From assembly GCA_964035575.1 (NCBI GenBank), contig OZ037865.1, forward strand, positions 434,001 to 498,000: a stretch of DNA of 64,000 bases. Direction: 5' to 3'. Positions within the stretch are counted from its first letter, which is position 1; every line of letters begins with the position of its first letter. Source of the stretch: Rhynchopus sp. YZ270_cl-10. Taxonomy: Eukaryota; Euglenozoa; Diplonemea; Diplonemida; Diplonemidae. The notes beneath the pieces were generated by a model, which made no database searches, was not told where the DNA came from, and saw only the letters and a list, made by a program, of their open reading frames with translations. This document shows, piece by piece, positions 53,665 through 63,620 of the stretch. The translations under genes were made by a program, and so were the position numbers.

Positions 53665-55121
53665 TGGACTGCAACCAAACTGGAGTCTGGCCTCCACTCT
53701 CTCATCTCCACAGAAGGAGAGTTGCTTGCAGCACACCTTCTCTGTGTGCACAGCGCATGGCGAAGGGGTGGTGGCACCACGTCGTACAAGAGCAGCAGAC
53801 CAACCGGCACAAGCAACACAAGCAACAGCGTCATGCTTCCGTCTGTGTCCTCCTCCATCGCAAGTGTCGCACAAACGTAGATGGAAAACGAAAGACCCGC
53901 CAGATACACACACACCCACATCACAGCAGCTGCTATGTAAAGCCTCTTCTTCGGAAGCGCCCCCTTGTAGCCACGTGCAAGAAGAGCGCACGTCGGTGTG
54001 TGCACACTCCCCACGAACGGCAGCACGTATCGCCACGAAGGGACAGCCTTGCACACAGGAATCAGTTTCTCAACGTAGCCAAACGTTGCAACGTAGTCCA
54101 GTGCCTCGTCTGGGTTCCTCTCAACATCGTTGATAGCCGCACACAACTCTGCGATGGGAATCGTCTGGAGCACGTGTGTTGAGAGTGCTTCGTCGTTGCA
54201 TGCTTTCAAGAGTCTGTACTTCAGAGAAGCAAGGATGTCCATGTCCACCAACAGGTCATTCCTGTCGATGAGCACTCTGCTGGCCACAATCATGGGTAAT
54301 CCCTTTGAGGCTTTTTTGATGAGTGGACGGCGTTCGCAAAAGTGGTTCACAATTTTACTCATCTCAGCTGTCGTCGCAGTATGGAACGCAGTGTGGAGGG
54401 TGTCCTGGGGCAAGTCTTCAGGAGGGCTGTAGCGCCCGTGACCTTTCTTCCTTACGGCAAGCTCAACATCTATCGCGCTCAGGACGAGAGAGACTGCAGA
54501 CGCTCCTTCGGAAGACGTCAAACAGACTCCGTCCCAGGTAATAGGTTTGGTGGTCACCTCATCACGCATGTCAACTGCATAAGCGTAATAATACGGCAGC
54601 CACATGCTGAAAGCGTCGATGAACATGACGTACCACAGCAGCCGCGGGAAGCCTGTGGGGAAGTAGGTTCCGTCATTGCGCTCCGAGTGAGCACAGAGGG
54701 TTGTCACAAGGATGAAAACGGAAGTCAGCCCCCACACGACGGTGCCTACTCCCCCAAGCGCATGGAGTAGTGACAGCTTCTTGCCAACACAATGTAGACG
54801 GACATAAGCGAAGACAAAAGGCAGACGTGTCAGCCACACAAAGATGTACACCCACTTGAGGAGCAGGAAGGCCGTCCAGAACCCAGTTGGGTCACACTCA
54901 CTCTCCAACACAACCTCGTGGCCCTGTGCACAGAGTGCATTCCCGTTGTCGCACACATACTCAAGAATGCAGTCTTCACTGCTGCTGCCTGTCGCGTTCA
55001 CGGCAGGCAGGTCTCGGTATATCACAACGTCCGGGTCTGCAGCAAACAAATACCCCACACACAGCAACGGGCACAGCAGCGGCAACAGATGTACAATCAG
55101 CATCAGGGAGACACATCGCAT
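53622..55121 (-). CDS. Orphan multi-pass membrane protein with signal peptide
   Basis: 499 residues from the Met at 55121, which opens a signal peptide (MRCVSLMLIVHLLPLLCPLL); 43 upstream codons in frame are not leader-like and were left out. After a short Cys-containing ectodomain (CILEYVCDNGNALCAQG) come three hydrophobic segments (about 90-118, 124-150, 168-190), a large hydrophilic middle domain (about 195-400, rich in Leu/Ala helices), two more hydrophobic segments (KRLYIAAAVMWVCVYLAGL and MTLLLVLLVPVGLLLLYDVV) and a short tail. I do not recognise the family; size and layout would fit a surface receptor or scaffold. The last dozen or so codons (TKRIEGDRIFFVL) lie within a dispersed repeat. 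Neighbours are WSC/lectin surface protein genes. Confidence 0.75.
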   Translation of the reverse strand: MRCVSLMLIVHLLPLLCPLLCVGYLFAADPDVVIYRDLPAVNATGSSSEDCILEYVCDNGNALCAQGHEVVLESECDPTGFWTAFLLLKWVYIFVWLTRLPFVFAYVRLHCVGKKLSLLHALGGVGTVVWGLTSVFILVTTLCAHSERNDGTYFPTGFPRLLWYVMFIDAFSMWLPYYYAYAVDMRDEVTTKPITWDGVCLTSSEGASAVSLVLSAIDVELAVRKKGHGRYSPPEDLPQDTLHTAFHTATTAEMSKIVNHFCERRPLIKKASKGLPMIVASRVLIDRNDLLVDMDILASLKYRLLKACNDEALSTHVLQTIPIAELCAAINDVERNPDEALDYVATFGYVEKLIPVCKAVPSWRYVLPFVGSVHTPTCALLARGYKGALPKKRLYIAAAVMWVCVYLAGLSFSIYVCATLAMEEDTDGSMTLLLVLLVPVGLLLLYDVVPPPLRHALCTQRRCAASNSPSVEMREWRPDSSLVAVQTKRIEGDRIFFVL

Positions 55122-55599
55122 TTTTTCTCCTTTTTTGGTTCCTTCCCACTCCTGTATGATGTTGGGTAAATGGTGTATTGAAGTGTGCACGACACAAAAA
55201 TAAAGAGTACCAAACAAACACAAGCAAGACCCCAGCCTGGAGAGGCACAACGCGAGCTGTCTAAGGTGACCTCACTCGGCATTATTCTGCATTTTGCTGA
55301 CGTAGACACAATGTCTACTGCGTGCAGAACAGAACAACTACCACGGGACAAACAGAAAATTTCAACGAACGACTCCCACCACACAGCAGACAGCCACACA
55401 CTCTTCCAGAGACGGTGTCATGCCCTATGCCCCTACATCAGGAATACTGAACACAACGGTACGACATCCACACAACCCAATCACCCAACAGAAGAGAGAG
55501 AAGAAAGAGGAGCTGGCAGGGCTCCTCGACACCGACTGCGTGGTGAAGGCAAACGGCCGCTTCGTGGTGGCAGAGCAGAGGAAGGGGAGGGGGCCTTTT
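55122..55599. other. Upstream region of the orphan membrane gene
   Basis: No further gene. Fairly GC-rich (55160-55600), so an upstream exon or leader is possible, but no frame is convincing. Confidence 0.4.
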
Positions 55600-55755
55600 C
55601 TGTGTGGTGGGAGGTCCATGGGAGAATGTGGAGGGGAGAGTAGAGACAAAAAAAAATATGATATGGCGAAAAATAGTAGGGTCGGGTATGGTAAAGTACA
55701 GTGGTTTCGTTGATTGCACAATCCTTTTTAAAAATAATTTGGAGACCGTACCGGT
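55600..55755. repeat. Shared upstream block, copy 2
   Basis: Partner of 52930-53092. Homology ends at ACCGGT exactly where the miniature element at 55756 begins. Confidence 0.75.
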
Positions 55756-56177
55756 GGTGCTTCCCGGGGGGTTTGCATTTCACAAATTTTCACAAATTTT
55801 CAATTCAATTCACAACTTTTCACAACTATTCACAACTTTTCACCACCCTTTTTTTCTTCGTTGGTGAAGCTTTTAAATGCCGGCATTTGCATTTCCGGAA
55901 TCCGTCCGGCCAGTGGTGGGGTCAATTTGCCGAAATGGACAAGTTCTCGTCATTTCCGCACAGTGCACAGTACACAGGTACACAGGTACACCACATCACG
56001 TTCTATCTTGTGAATCCCAGCATACCCCTCAATGGGTGGGAACCCCCCAAAAAAAAATCAATTCACAACTTTTCACAATTTTTCACCAGCCTTCACAATT
56101 TTATAGCGGTTTTCGTGTTGTGAAAACTTGTCACATTTTGTGAAAATTTGTGAAATGCATACCCCCCGGGAAGCACC
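55756..56177. mobile_element. Miniature inverted-repeat element, GGTGCTTCCCGG family, copy 1
   Basis: Left end GGTGCTTCCCGGGGGG, right end CCCCCCGGGAAGCACC. Subterminal TTTCACAAATTTTCAC motifs are inverted at the other end. The middle (55880-55965) holds the CCGTCCGGCCAGTGGTGG segment and a two-unit ACAGGTAC remnant. The uninterrupted homologous site is at about 53092. Confidence 0.85.
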
Positions 56178-56448
56178 AGATTGTTTGTTTCTGATAGTGA
56201 CGTGACTTGTTTTTTTTTTTTTTTTTTTTGGAACAGAAACAGGGAAATAGCTTGGTTTTCCTCCAAAATCAGGAATTATGCGAAAACGAAATTTTTTTTC
56301 CGCCCGGTCGAAAGCGGTCGTTGCGCTTCGCGCAAGCCTCACTGAGTGGAGAGGCGAAAGGTCAATTTGCGAGATAACCAAAAACGGAATGTAATCCCTT
56401 AATACGGAACTTGGTCTTGCACCTTACGTCCACTAACCGTATGGAAAA

Positions 56449-56610
56449 AAAATAAATGGCGCCGCAGGCGAAAAAAAAATAGGGTACGGTGTAAAAATGC
56501 TGGTTTACAACCACAGTGACTCACACAGTCACTCAACAAACCCTTTTTTGCGGAGCAAAAAAGGAAAATGGCGCCGCAGGCAAAAAAAATTAAGGGGTAC
56601 GGCACATCTG
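56449..56610. repeat. GGCGCCGCAGG repeat
   Basis: AATGGCGCCGCAGGCGAAAAA occurs at 56455 and again at 56568. The first copy with its flank is the reverse of 8583-8690. Confidence 0.65.
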
Positions 56611-56984
56611 CAAGCGCAGCGAGCGAAAATTTTAAGGTTCCATCATTCCAGTCATCTGGGAGATCTGGGGGTCCGCGGGCGAGGGGCCCCCAAAAGTGCC
56701 CAAAAATCCCCTCTTTTTTTTTTTTTTTTTTTTTTTTTTCCCCCAAAAAATCCAGAATTATGCGATGTCGCATAATTCGGTATATGGAGCTATTTCCCTG
56801 AACAGAAAGTGTCATGTACCCATCAATAAAAGTCCGTGAGGTTACAGCCAGTAAATTTTACCTCTTAAAATAGCATTATCCTCGTTGGTACGGATTATAT
56901 GGGCTGACAGTACAGAAAAGGAAAAAGGATACAGCTAGTACATTTTACCTCTCCTAATATTAAAGGTAGCATTATCCATATAAA

Positions 56985-57115
56985 TACAGATTCTGGGCTG
57001 ACTTTCGTTTCCGCCTAGACCACCTCGACAAAACCCTGCGGCAGAGAGAGATGTAGAGGGATACAAGAAGAGGGCCGCCCATCGTTGTCTTTGTGTTTAA
57101 AAGCAAACAATACGA
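56985..57115. repeat. Dispersed repeat shared with the right edge
   Basis: About 95 bp (GAGATGTAGAGGGATACAAG ... AACAATACGAACCC) recur at 63922-64000 in the same orientation; the second copy runs off the window. Confidence 0.75.
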
Positions 57116-57530
57116 ACCCAAAGCTTGGGTGGTGAAAGAAACTAAAAGGCGAATCTCTTCCCCGCGGAGCTCAAAGACAGTCTTGAATAGATGAAAGACA
57201 CCACGGAAAACAGAAAGAACAGAAACAGAAAACAGCAAACATCCTATATGTCATGACGTTATTAACACGTTACTTGAAACCTTAACACGTTATTAGGGGA
57301 ACGCCATAACACATATTGTTTGAGCAAAATAGGGGAAAACCTGGGTCCTTCTACAGGTCACAAAGTGAGTGATCAGGAATAGGATCAGGGAGGGGGGTTG
57401 GGAGGGGCGGGAACCCGGCTGGTGGGTATGCGGATGCCGTAATCTGTGGGTGGGGGGAAGGTGGCTTCGCAATAAAGTTAAAATAAAAGCAAAGTGAAAA
57501 TGAACGCACTTCGAATGCCATACAATGGCA

Positions 57531-57908
57531 ATGCTTCCCGGGGGGATGCATTTCACAAATTTTCAATTCGATTCACAACTTTTCACCACCTTTTTTTCGT
57601 TGGCGAAGCTTTTAAACGCTGGCATTTGCATTTCCGAAATCCGTCCGGCCAGTGGTGGGGTCAATTTGCAGAAATGGACAAATTCTTGGTTTTGGTCAAT
57701 TTCCGCACAGTACGCAGTACACAGGTACACCACATCACGTTCTTGTGAATCCCAGCGTACCCCTCAATGGGGTGGGGTCACCACCCCACCCCAAAAAAAA
57801 GCAATTCACAACTTTTCACCATCCTTCACAATTTTAGCGGTTTCCGTGTTGTGAAAACTTGTCACATTTTGTGAAAAATTGTGAAATGCATACCCCCCGG
57901 GAAGCACC
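57531..57908. mobile_element. Miniature inverted-repeat element, GGTGCTTCCCGG family, copy 2
   Basis: About 380 bp, same ends and same middle segment as 55756-56177. CCATACAAT occurs on both sides (57518-57526 and 57907-57915), a possible 9-bp target duplication with a few extra bases on the left. Confidence 0.8.
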
Positions 57909-58654
57909 ATACAATTGGTGTGATTTTGCCGTCAATTAGGTGTAAATTGGGTACTTCTTGGGTACTTCTCGGGTATAGTGATTTTCCTGAGGGCACTTCC
58001 TTAAGGAAACCGTGATTTTTTCCCCGAGCTTTCCCTGTGGTTAGTAGCCTTGTTTTCGCAAAAAGTTGGTACATCCGATATCCTTTTTCGACTCTGCCAG
58101 ACTTTTTTTTTCTCTCGCCAGACTTCTCGCCAAACTTTTTTTTACTCTGCCAGACTTTATAAAAGTCTGTTGAAAAGTCTGGCGAGAAAAAAAAGTCTGG
58201 CAGAGTACAGATTTTTTTCGAAAATCCGAAAAGTCTGCCAGACTCTGCCAACCTACATCTATGTAAATACAAAAAAAAACATCAGGTCTCTTGTTTGTGG
58301 CGAAACAAAAAAGTGGAAAAGGTGTGAAACTTCGTTTAGTGTTGTTTGTGAATCAAACAGTCAATTCTAAAGCATGTTTTTGGTTTTCCGTTTTGTTTGC
58401 CCAAAAGCGCTGCCTCCAATCTTTTTAGTACCGTGGGGAATCGTGATACTGAAGGTGTCACTCGGATCCTGGAGCCTGTACCTGGTACAGATCGTGAATA
58501 TCTACAGATGCGTCAAAGTACCTCAAAAATATGTCATATAGCCAAACATGCAGATGCAATAAACTAAAGGGTGGGGGTGTAAAATGGATACTTCTTTGAA
58601 GCGATAAAACGTTAAAACAACACAGCTTTTCACAAAAAAATCGCCTTTGTCAAT
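57909..58654. other. Spacer with a fold-back and a dispersed repeat
   Basis: 58084-58250 folds back on itself through ACTCTGCCAGACTTTT and GGCGAGAAAAAAAAGTCTGG arms. 58280-58435 matches 38895-39063 (CAATCTTTTTAGTAC end). No gene. Confidence 0.6.
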
Positions 58655-59449
58655 TCAGTTCTGCTTCGTCTTCGACGCGCCGAAGACCTCACCTTCGCCG
58701 CCGCGGACGTGGAACACTGTGGAGGCTTCTGGCCCTCCGCATTGCTCTTGGCTACTCCAGCAGCGATCCGAACAGTCTTCATCGGGGAGTGGCAGGCCAA
58801 GCGAGTCGCCGCAGTAGCATTGGTCGCCTCGGTAGATCCCTGCGTACATAAAGTGCCTGAACTTGCAGGCGGACTGGCATTCGAAAATCTCGTCGCCGCC
58901 AACCCCAGGAAAGATGATGTGATCGAGGTATTCAAGCATGCCTGCAAAGCACCCCGGCACGACCGGGAGAAGCGGCGGTGCTGGTGTAGGGATGCACGAT
59001 GTGCCTGCCGTCCACTTCTTCGGGTGGCTCAAAGACCCGACTGAGAGCGTCTCGTCGTCGTGCACGGTAAGGAAGTTGGACTCGCCATCCGTGTTGGGGT
59101 ACGTCCCTGAGTCCCACTTCGCCATACCACCCTTCTCGTAGATGACGAAGTTGCCGTCCGTCTGCATCACCGCCGCGTCCACGTCTGCACTGTTCTGTGC
59201 CACAGTGTTAGAGGACCAGAGCGCCACCGGAAAACTTTTCCAGTTTTTCATGGGTGTGCGTGTATAGAGTACAAGGTTCCCGTCCGTCTGGAACGTCAGC
59301 CACAACCATTCGCCGGTGCACAAGCTTGTCGTGAACATTCTCGTGCCAGGGCTCAGCCGATCGCTAGCGTTCAAGTACAAATCCCCAGCAGCGTCGACCG
59401 CATCAAAACCAACAAAGAGCAACGGAGCTAACAGCTGAAACGCACGCAT
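58655..59449 (-). CDS. Secreted B-lectin plus WSC domain protein
   Basis: 264 residues, single exon. A signal peptide (MRAFQLLAPLLFVGFDAVDA) is followed by a bulb-type mannose-binding lectin domain, about residues 22-140. Two sites keep the full QxDxNxVxY sugar-binding signature: QTDGNLVLY (54-62) and QTDGNFVIY (96-104). The third repeat (FLTVHDDETLSV) is degenerate. A Pro-rich hinge leads to one WSC domain, about 166-248 (PGCFAGML ... CQSACKFRHFMYAGIYRGDQCYCG ... CGGP). No membrane segment or GPI signal, so probably secreted. Likely binds mannose-type glycans. The MYAGIYRGDQCYCG core resembles the second WSC domain of the protein at 51173-52813, suggesting related origin. Confidence 0.9.
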   Translation of the reverse strand: MRAFQLLAPLLFVGFDAVDAAGDLYLNASDRLSPGTRMFTTSLCTGEWLWLTFQTDGNLVLYTRTPMKNWKSFPVALWSSNTVAQNSADVDAAVMQTDGNFVIYEKGGMAKWDSGTYPNTDGESNFLTVHDDETLSVGSLSHPKKWTAGTSCIPTPAPPLLPVVPGCFAGMLEYLDHIIFPGVGGDEIFECQSACKFRHFMYAGIYRGDQCYCGDSLGLPLPDEDCSDRCWSSQEQCGGPEASTVFHVRGGEGEVFGASKTKQN

Positions 59450-60090
59450 TTTGGTTGCTGTTTTCTTTTTTGTCTCTCAAGTTGAAAACCCTCCCGGTGA
59501 TGAATATTACGCTTCTCGTATTCGGGGGAATGGGCCTGGATGGTGGTGATGTGACTGGTGTACATATTTCTCTTTGCTTCTAAGAGGTGGGTCTTGCCGT
59601 GCCACTAAAGGCTCACAGACAGCACACCTCATCCCTAGTGGCAGAGGTACACTTTTCATTTTGAGTTACTGGGGGGGGTCGAATAAAGCACGTACGTGTT
59701 TTATTAGGCGTCCCTACACTTCAGATCCTGAGGTTTAAAAAAAAAAAAAAGTTCGAAAAGGCGAATAAAGCACGTACGTGCTTTATTCGCCTTTTTGAAC
59801 TTTTTGGAAAGTTTTTCCAGTCACAATTTTTTTTCGATTTTTTTTTCGCCCAAGAGGTGATTTTGCTGCATTTCCGAGCCAATCCCGGCTTGTGGTGGGG
59901 GATATACGGAAAAATGGACAAAATTTCAGCGACTTAAATTTTCACAAAATACGAACTACCTTGTCACAACACAGGAAAAGTTCAAAAAGTCGAATAAAAC
60001 ACGTACGTGCTTTATTCGACGCAAAAAAAAGCAAAAAACCCATTTTTCAAATGCGTGCTTTATTCGACGTACCTACCCCCCCCCCCCCCC
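59450..60090. other. Spacer with palindromic CGAATAAAGCACGTACG repeats
   Basis: No gene. Near-perfect palindromes of the form GAATAAAGCACGTACGTGCTTTATTC occur at about 59680, 59762 and 59990, and a half copy at 60053-60069. They are separated by GTTCAAAAAGGCG-like spacers. Confidence 0.6.
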
Positions 60091-60412
60091 GTGCATAAGT
60101 CTGCGTACACGGTGGCTTGGTCAGGTGACTGACCAGGCTTTTAGCCTGGTCAAAATGACCAGGCCCCCCCTTGGTCATGACCGAGGGGGGGCCTGGTCAT
60201 GACCAAGGGGGGGCTTGGTCAGACCAGGCCCCCCCTTGGTCATGACGGGTAAAAATGCACGGTGGGGGGTTTGAACACCCTGCAAAAAACACAAAATAAG
60301 AGCACAAAGCATGTATACTGTGTATACTGTGTATACTGTGTATACTGTGTATACTGTGTATACTGTGTATACTGTGTATACTGTGTATACTGTGTATACT
60401 GTGTATACTGTG
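60091..60412. repeat. Left arm of a large inverted repeat, with 9-bp minisatellite
   Basis: From GTGCATAAGTCTGCGTACAC through GGTCATGACC/GGGGGGGCTTGGTC palindromes to an array of about 11 TATACTGTG units (60313-60410). Inverted partner at 62495-62960. Internal GGTCAGGTGACTGACC is itself palindromic. Confidence 0.8.
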
Positions 60413-60540
60413 AACACAGGTACACAGGTACCCACGCAGTGGCACATGACTTCAAGTGAGTGACTCACACTTGAATTGAGGGAATGTGACACGCAAAAAT
60501 ATCGGGTCTTTTGTTTGTGCGCTCAAAGCCGGGCCGTATT

Positions 60541-60670
60541 TACAACAAGTAACTAAGAGTGGACATGCCACCCCACGTGGACAAGTCACTAAGCGTTACA
60601 ACAAGTAACTAAGTTTGGACAAGTCACTGAGCGTTACAACAATTCACTAAGCGTGGACACTCCACCTCCT
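60541..60670. repeat. Degenerate ~50-bp tandem repeat
   Basis: Three units of ACAACAAGTAACTAAG...GGACAAGTCACTAAGCGTT, diverged. Confidence 0.55.
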
Positions 60671-60873
60671 CAACGAGGTTGACATGAAGGCCTTCAACAA
60701 ACCCTCAGCTTGTAGTGGTGAGACTTCTCCCAACGTCAAGCTGTAACAAGCGCATAGTGCTCTGAAGCGAGAAGATGCCTACTGCCATCGTTTTTGAACC
60801 TGCAAAAACTTGGTTATCCATGTTGTTTGTGCGCTCCAAGCCGGAAAACAATAAGGTGAAAAAATGTGTTAAA

Positions 60874-61190
60874 CTGAAGTACGGTTGTTGTGGTTAATTG
60901 AGTACTCAAAGAAAACAATCAAGCTTCTGTCTTTTTCAATCCGTTTTGTTTTGCCCTGCAGCGCTGCCTCCAATCTTTTTATAATTGACAACAAGTTGCT
61001 TTATCAAAAAGTACCACCAGGCCCTGTCTTCGTGCACCTTAGGTGCAACACCGCAGACAGGCCAAACACGCGTTGGACTCAGGAATGCCCGCTGTGCAGG
61101 TATCAAACATGAGAACCAACTCCCAGCAACAGGGCGCCTTTTGGGCGTTGTTGAGGGTGTTTGGGGTGCAAAGTTTTCCACAATTTTGAT
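60874..61190. repeat. Composite of dispersed repeats
   Basis: 60874-60950 matches the 3' end of the orphan membrane gene. 61013-61190 matches 63121-63290 (CCTGTCTTCGTGCACCTT ... GGTGCAAAGTTTTCCACAAT). No real gene. Confidence 0.65.
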
Positions 61191-61238
61191 GCGCGGGTAC
61201 AGAAGTGTTGTCTTGTTCTTTCATCTCTAGGAATGTAA

Positions 61239-61813
61239 ATGTCAATCGCGTTTAACTACCACCAGGGCTTGTTCAGTGAACCCACGAGGGGTCGAAGGGG
61301 GTTGGTTATCCCGTATCTATCAAAGGTTGTGTCGACCAGGCTAATCCACTATGTTACGCTGTATGATGATAAATCCGAAGAAATAACAGTGCATAGCAAC
61401 TGCAGGAAGTTTGTTAAAAAGAGTGCCTCACGCTACACAAACCACCACCCGCGATTGACTTAGATGTTATAACAAGAGAATTCAGAACAAAACAACACCC
61501 TGCCCCATACACACTAAATTGTCATGCTTCAAGAGCATGCCTGGGCCAAAATTACTGTGACAAAAAAGGCAACAAGACCACCCACAAGGAGTGTGAATTG
61601 TGCACTGGTTTCGAATTTCTTGCACTAGCTATGCTCCCTGAGTTAATGGCTATAGTAGTGACTGACTTTAACCCCCCGTTGTTGTCCGCAAACGACGTGT
61701 TTCCGCTACGACGTGTTCATTTCACGCGTGAAATACTTTGTCGGTTACATGACCGCAAAATCGCGCGAAGTAAATGGGTTATTCTATGTATGCCACACTC
61801 ACTGCGCTCGTGA
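61239..61813 (+). pseudogene. Degenerate Cys-rich coding remnant, unknown family
   Basis: Two open stretches in different frames (61239-61463 and up to 61813) with protein-like composition. The second carries a CHASRAC...YC...CELC cluster that could bind zinc. It lies inside the inverted-repeat complex, so an old transposon gene is plausible, but I recognise no family. Broken at least once. Confidence 0.35.
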
Positions 61814-62494
61814 AACAACATTAATTACCAACTCGTTTTGGCAAGCAAAACTCGTAAAATAGTTTTTGTAGCGAAAGTACACTGCGTACTGCATGACAGG
61901 TAGAACCCAAAATATCTGATATTTTCCTTGAATTCTTGGCATAGCTGATGACCTCCCCAGCCCGATTTTGGCTTTATTATTTCCTGTCTGGACATGTTGC
62001 GACATAGTTTCGCCATGTGTCTTCGGTTTCAAAAACTTCCCAGCAAAGTTTGCAACGGTGCTTCTCTTTAAAGAAACTGGGATGGTGTTGCATGTGCTGT
62101 GTCGTTCCGTTTTTTACCATTACCCCACACACTCCTCCTCTCCGACTACATCTAATTCGTCGTCTGTTTGGTGCTCTCACCAAAATCAGGTCACAAAAAT
62201 GGTCGTTCTCTCTATATTTTGCGGGGGAGCGGGCTTTTATTTATTTACCTACTCCCCCCGTGCATAAGTCCGATGACCCTATAAGTCCGGGCAGATTTGG
62301 GCTCAGGATCAGACTTATACTTAGACAGCTCCCATTTAGACTTATACACTGCATGGGTCTGGGTACCTGGGTGCACAACCGAACGGCCGTGAGACACGTA
62401 ACACAGGCTGTGAGCTTACTGAGAGCTCTGAGAACTAGTGGGAGCCGTGAGAGCTTACTGAGAGCTTATGAGGTCCTGTGCTGTGGTATCTCGC

Positions 62495-62960
62495 GCACAG
62501 CATACACAGCATACACAGCATACACAGCATACACAGCATACACAGCATACACAGCATACACAGCATACACAGTATACACAGTATACACAGTATACACAGT
62601 ATACACAGTATACACAGTATACACAGTATACACAGTATACACAGTATACACAGTATACACAGTATACACAGTATACACAGTATACACAGTATACACAGTA
62701 TACACAGTATACACAGTATACACAGTATACACAGTATACACAGTATACATGCTTTGTGCTCTTATTTTGTGTTTTTTGCAGGGTTTTCAAACCCCCCACC
62801 GTGCATTTTTACCCGTCATGACCAAGGGGGGGCCTGGTCTGACCAAGCCCCCCCTCGGTCATGACCAAGGGGGGGCTTGGTCATGACCAAGCCCCCTTGG
62901 TCATGTTTTTAGCTTGGTCAAAGCCTGGTCAGTCACCTGACCAAGCCACCGTGTATAAGT
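62495..62960. repeat. Right arm of the large inverted repeat, with two-phase 9-bp minisatellite
   Basis: About 8 units of CATACACAG (62499-62570) switch sharply to about 20 units of TATACACAG (to 62750). This is followed by the GGTCATGACC/CCAAGGGGGGG block and TCAGTCACCTGACCAAGCC, the inverse of 60091-60412. Confidence 0.85.
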
Positions 62961-63620
62961 CCGATTTTTGAGGGGGCTGAGGGCCTCCGGACTTATACAC
63001 GGGGTTTCGGACTTATGCACGGGTATCGGACTTATACACCGGTTTTGTGCACCCAGGTACCCAGACCCATGCAGTCTCACATGACCTCAGTGTGAGTGAC
63101 CCACATGTGACACCGCAAAATTTACCCTGTCTTCGTGCACCTTCGGTACAACGCCGCAAGCAGGCCAAACAGCGTTGGACTCGAGGAATGCCTGCTGTGC
63201 AGGTATCAAACATGAGAACCAACTCCCAACAAGGGGCACCTTTTGGCTGTTGAGACTGTTTGGGGTGCAAAGTTTTCCACAATGTTGCAGTAACAGGTTC
63301 ACATCTTTGAGAATTGTGTGGATGATGTTTTGACATGAGAAGCGTGAAGATGATCCCTGGTGAATACACCACCAATAAAAATAAAGTTACGCTCGCTTCG
63401 CTCGCGGAAAAACACCTCAATTTTTTTCTCCCGCTCGCTTCGCGAGCGGGAAAACGCCCCAAAAAAATTTCCCCCCACCACCAGCACAAAACCAGTGTAT
63501 AAGTCGGCCTGTGCATAAGTCCGATCCTGAGCCCAAATCTTCCCGGACTTATACACGGGTCATCGGACTTATGCACGGGTCATGGGGGTCGGACTTATGC
63601 ACGGGGGGGGGTAGGTACGT
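62961..63620. repeat. GTGCATAAGTCC repeats and inverted copy of 62255-62380
   Basis: GGACTTATGCACGGG-type units recur at least six times in both orientations. TTGTGCACCCAGGTACCCAG (63053) mirrors 62345-62375, and GATCCTGAGCCCAAATC (63521) mirrors 62293-62310. The right end GGGGGGGGTAGGTACGTGC (63604) mirrors 60066-60090. Confidence 0.7.

Noticed and set aside
1-59449. Trans-splicing acceptor upstream of every start codon
   Set aside because: Pyrimidine tracts precede several starts (20465, 41054, 31241), but a consistent AG between tract and ATG is missing, so spliced-leader addition cannot be claimed.
62017-62886. 289-residue plus-strand frame with TVYTVYTVY repeats
   Set aside because: Driven by the 9-bp TATACACAG array; all frames across the array are open, so openness is not evidence of coding.
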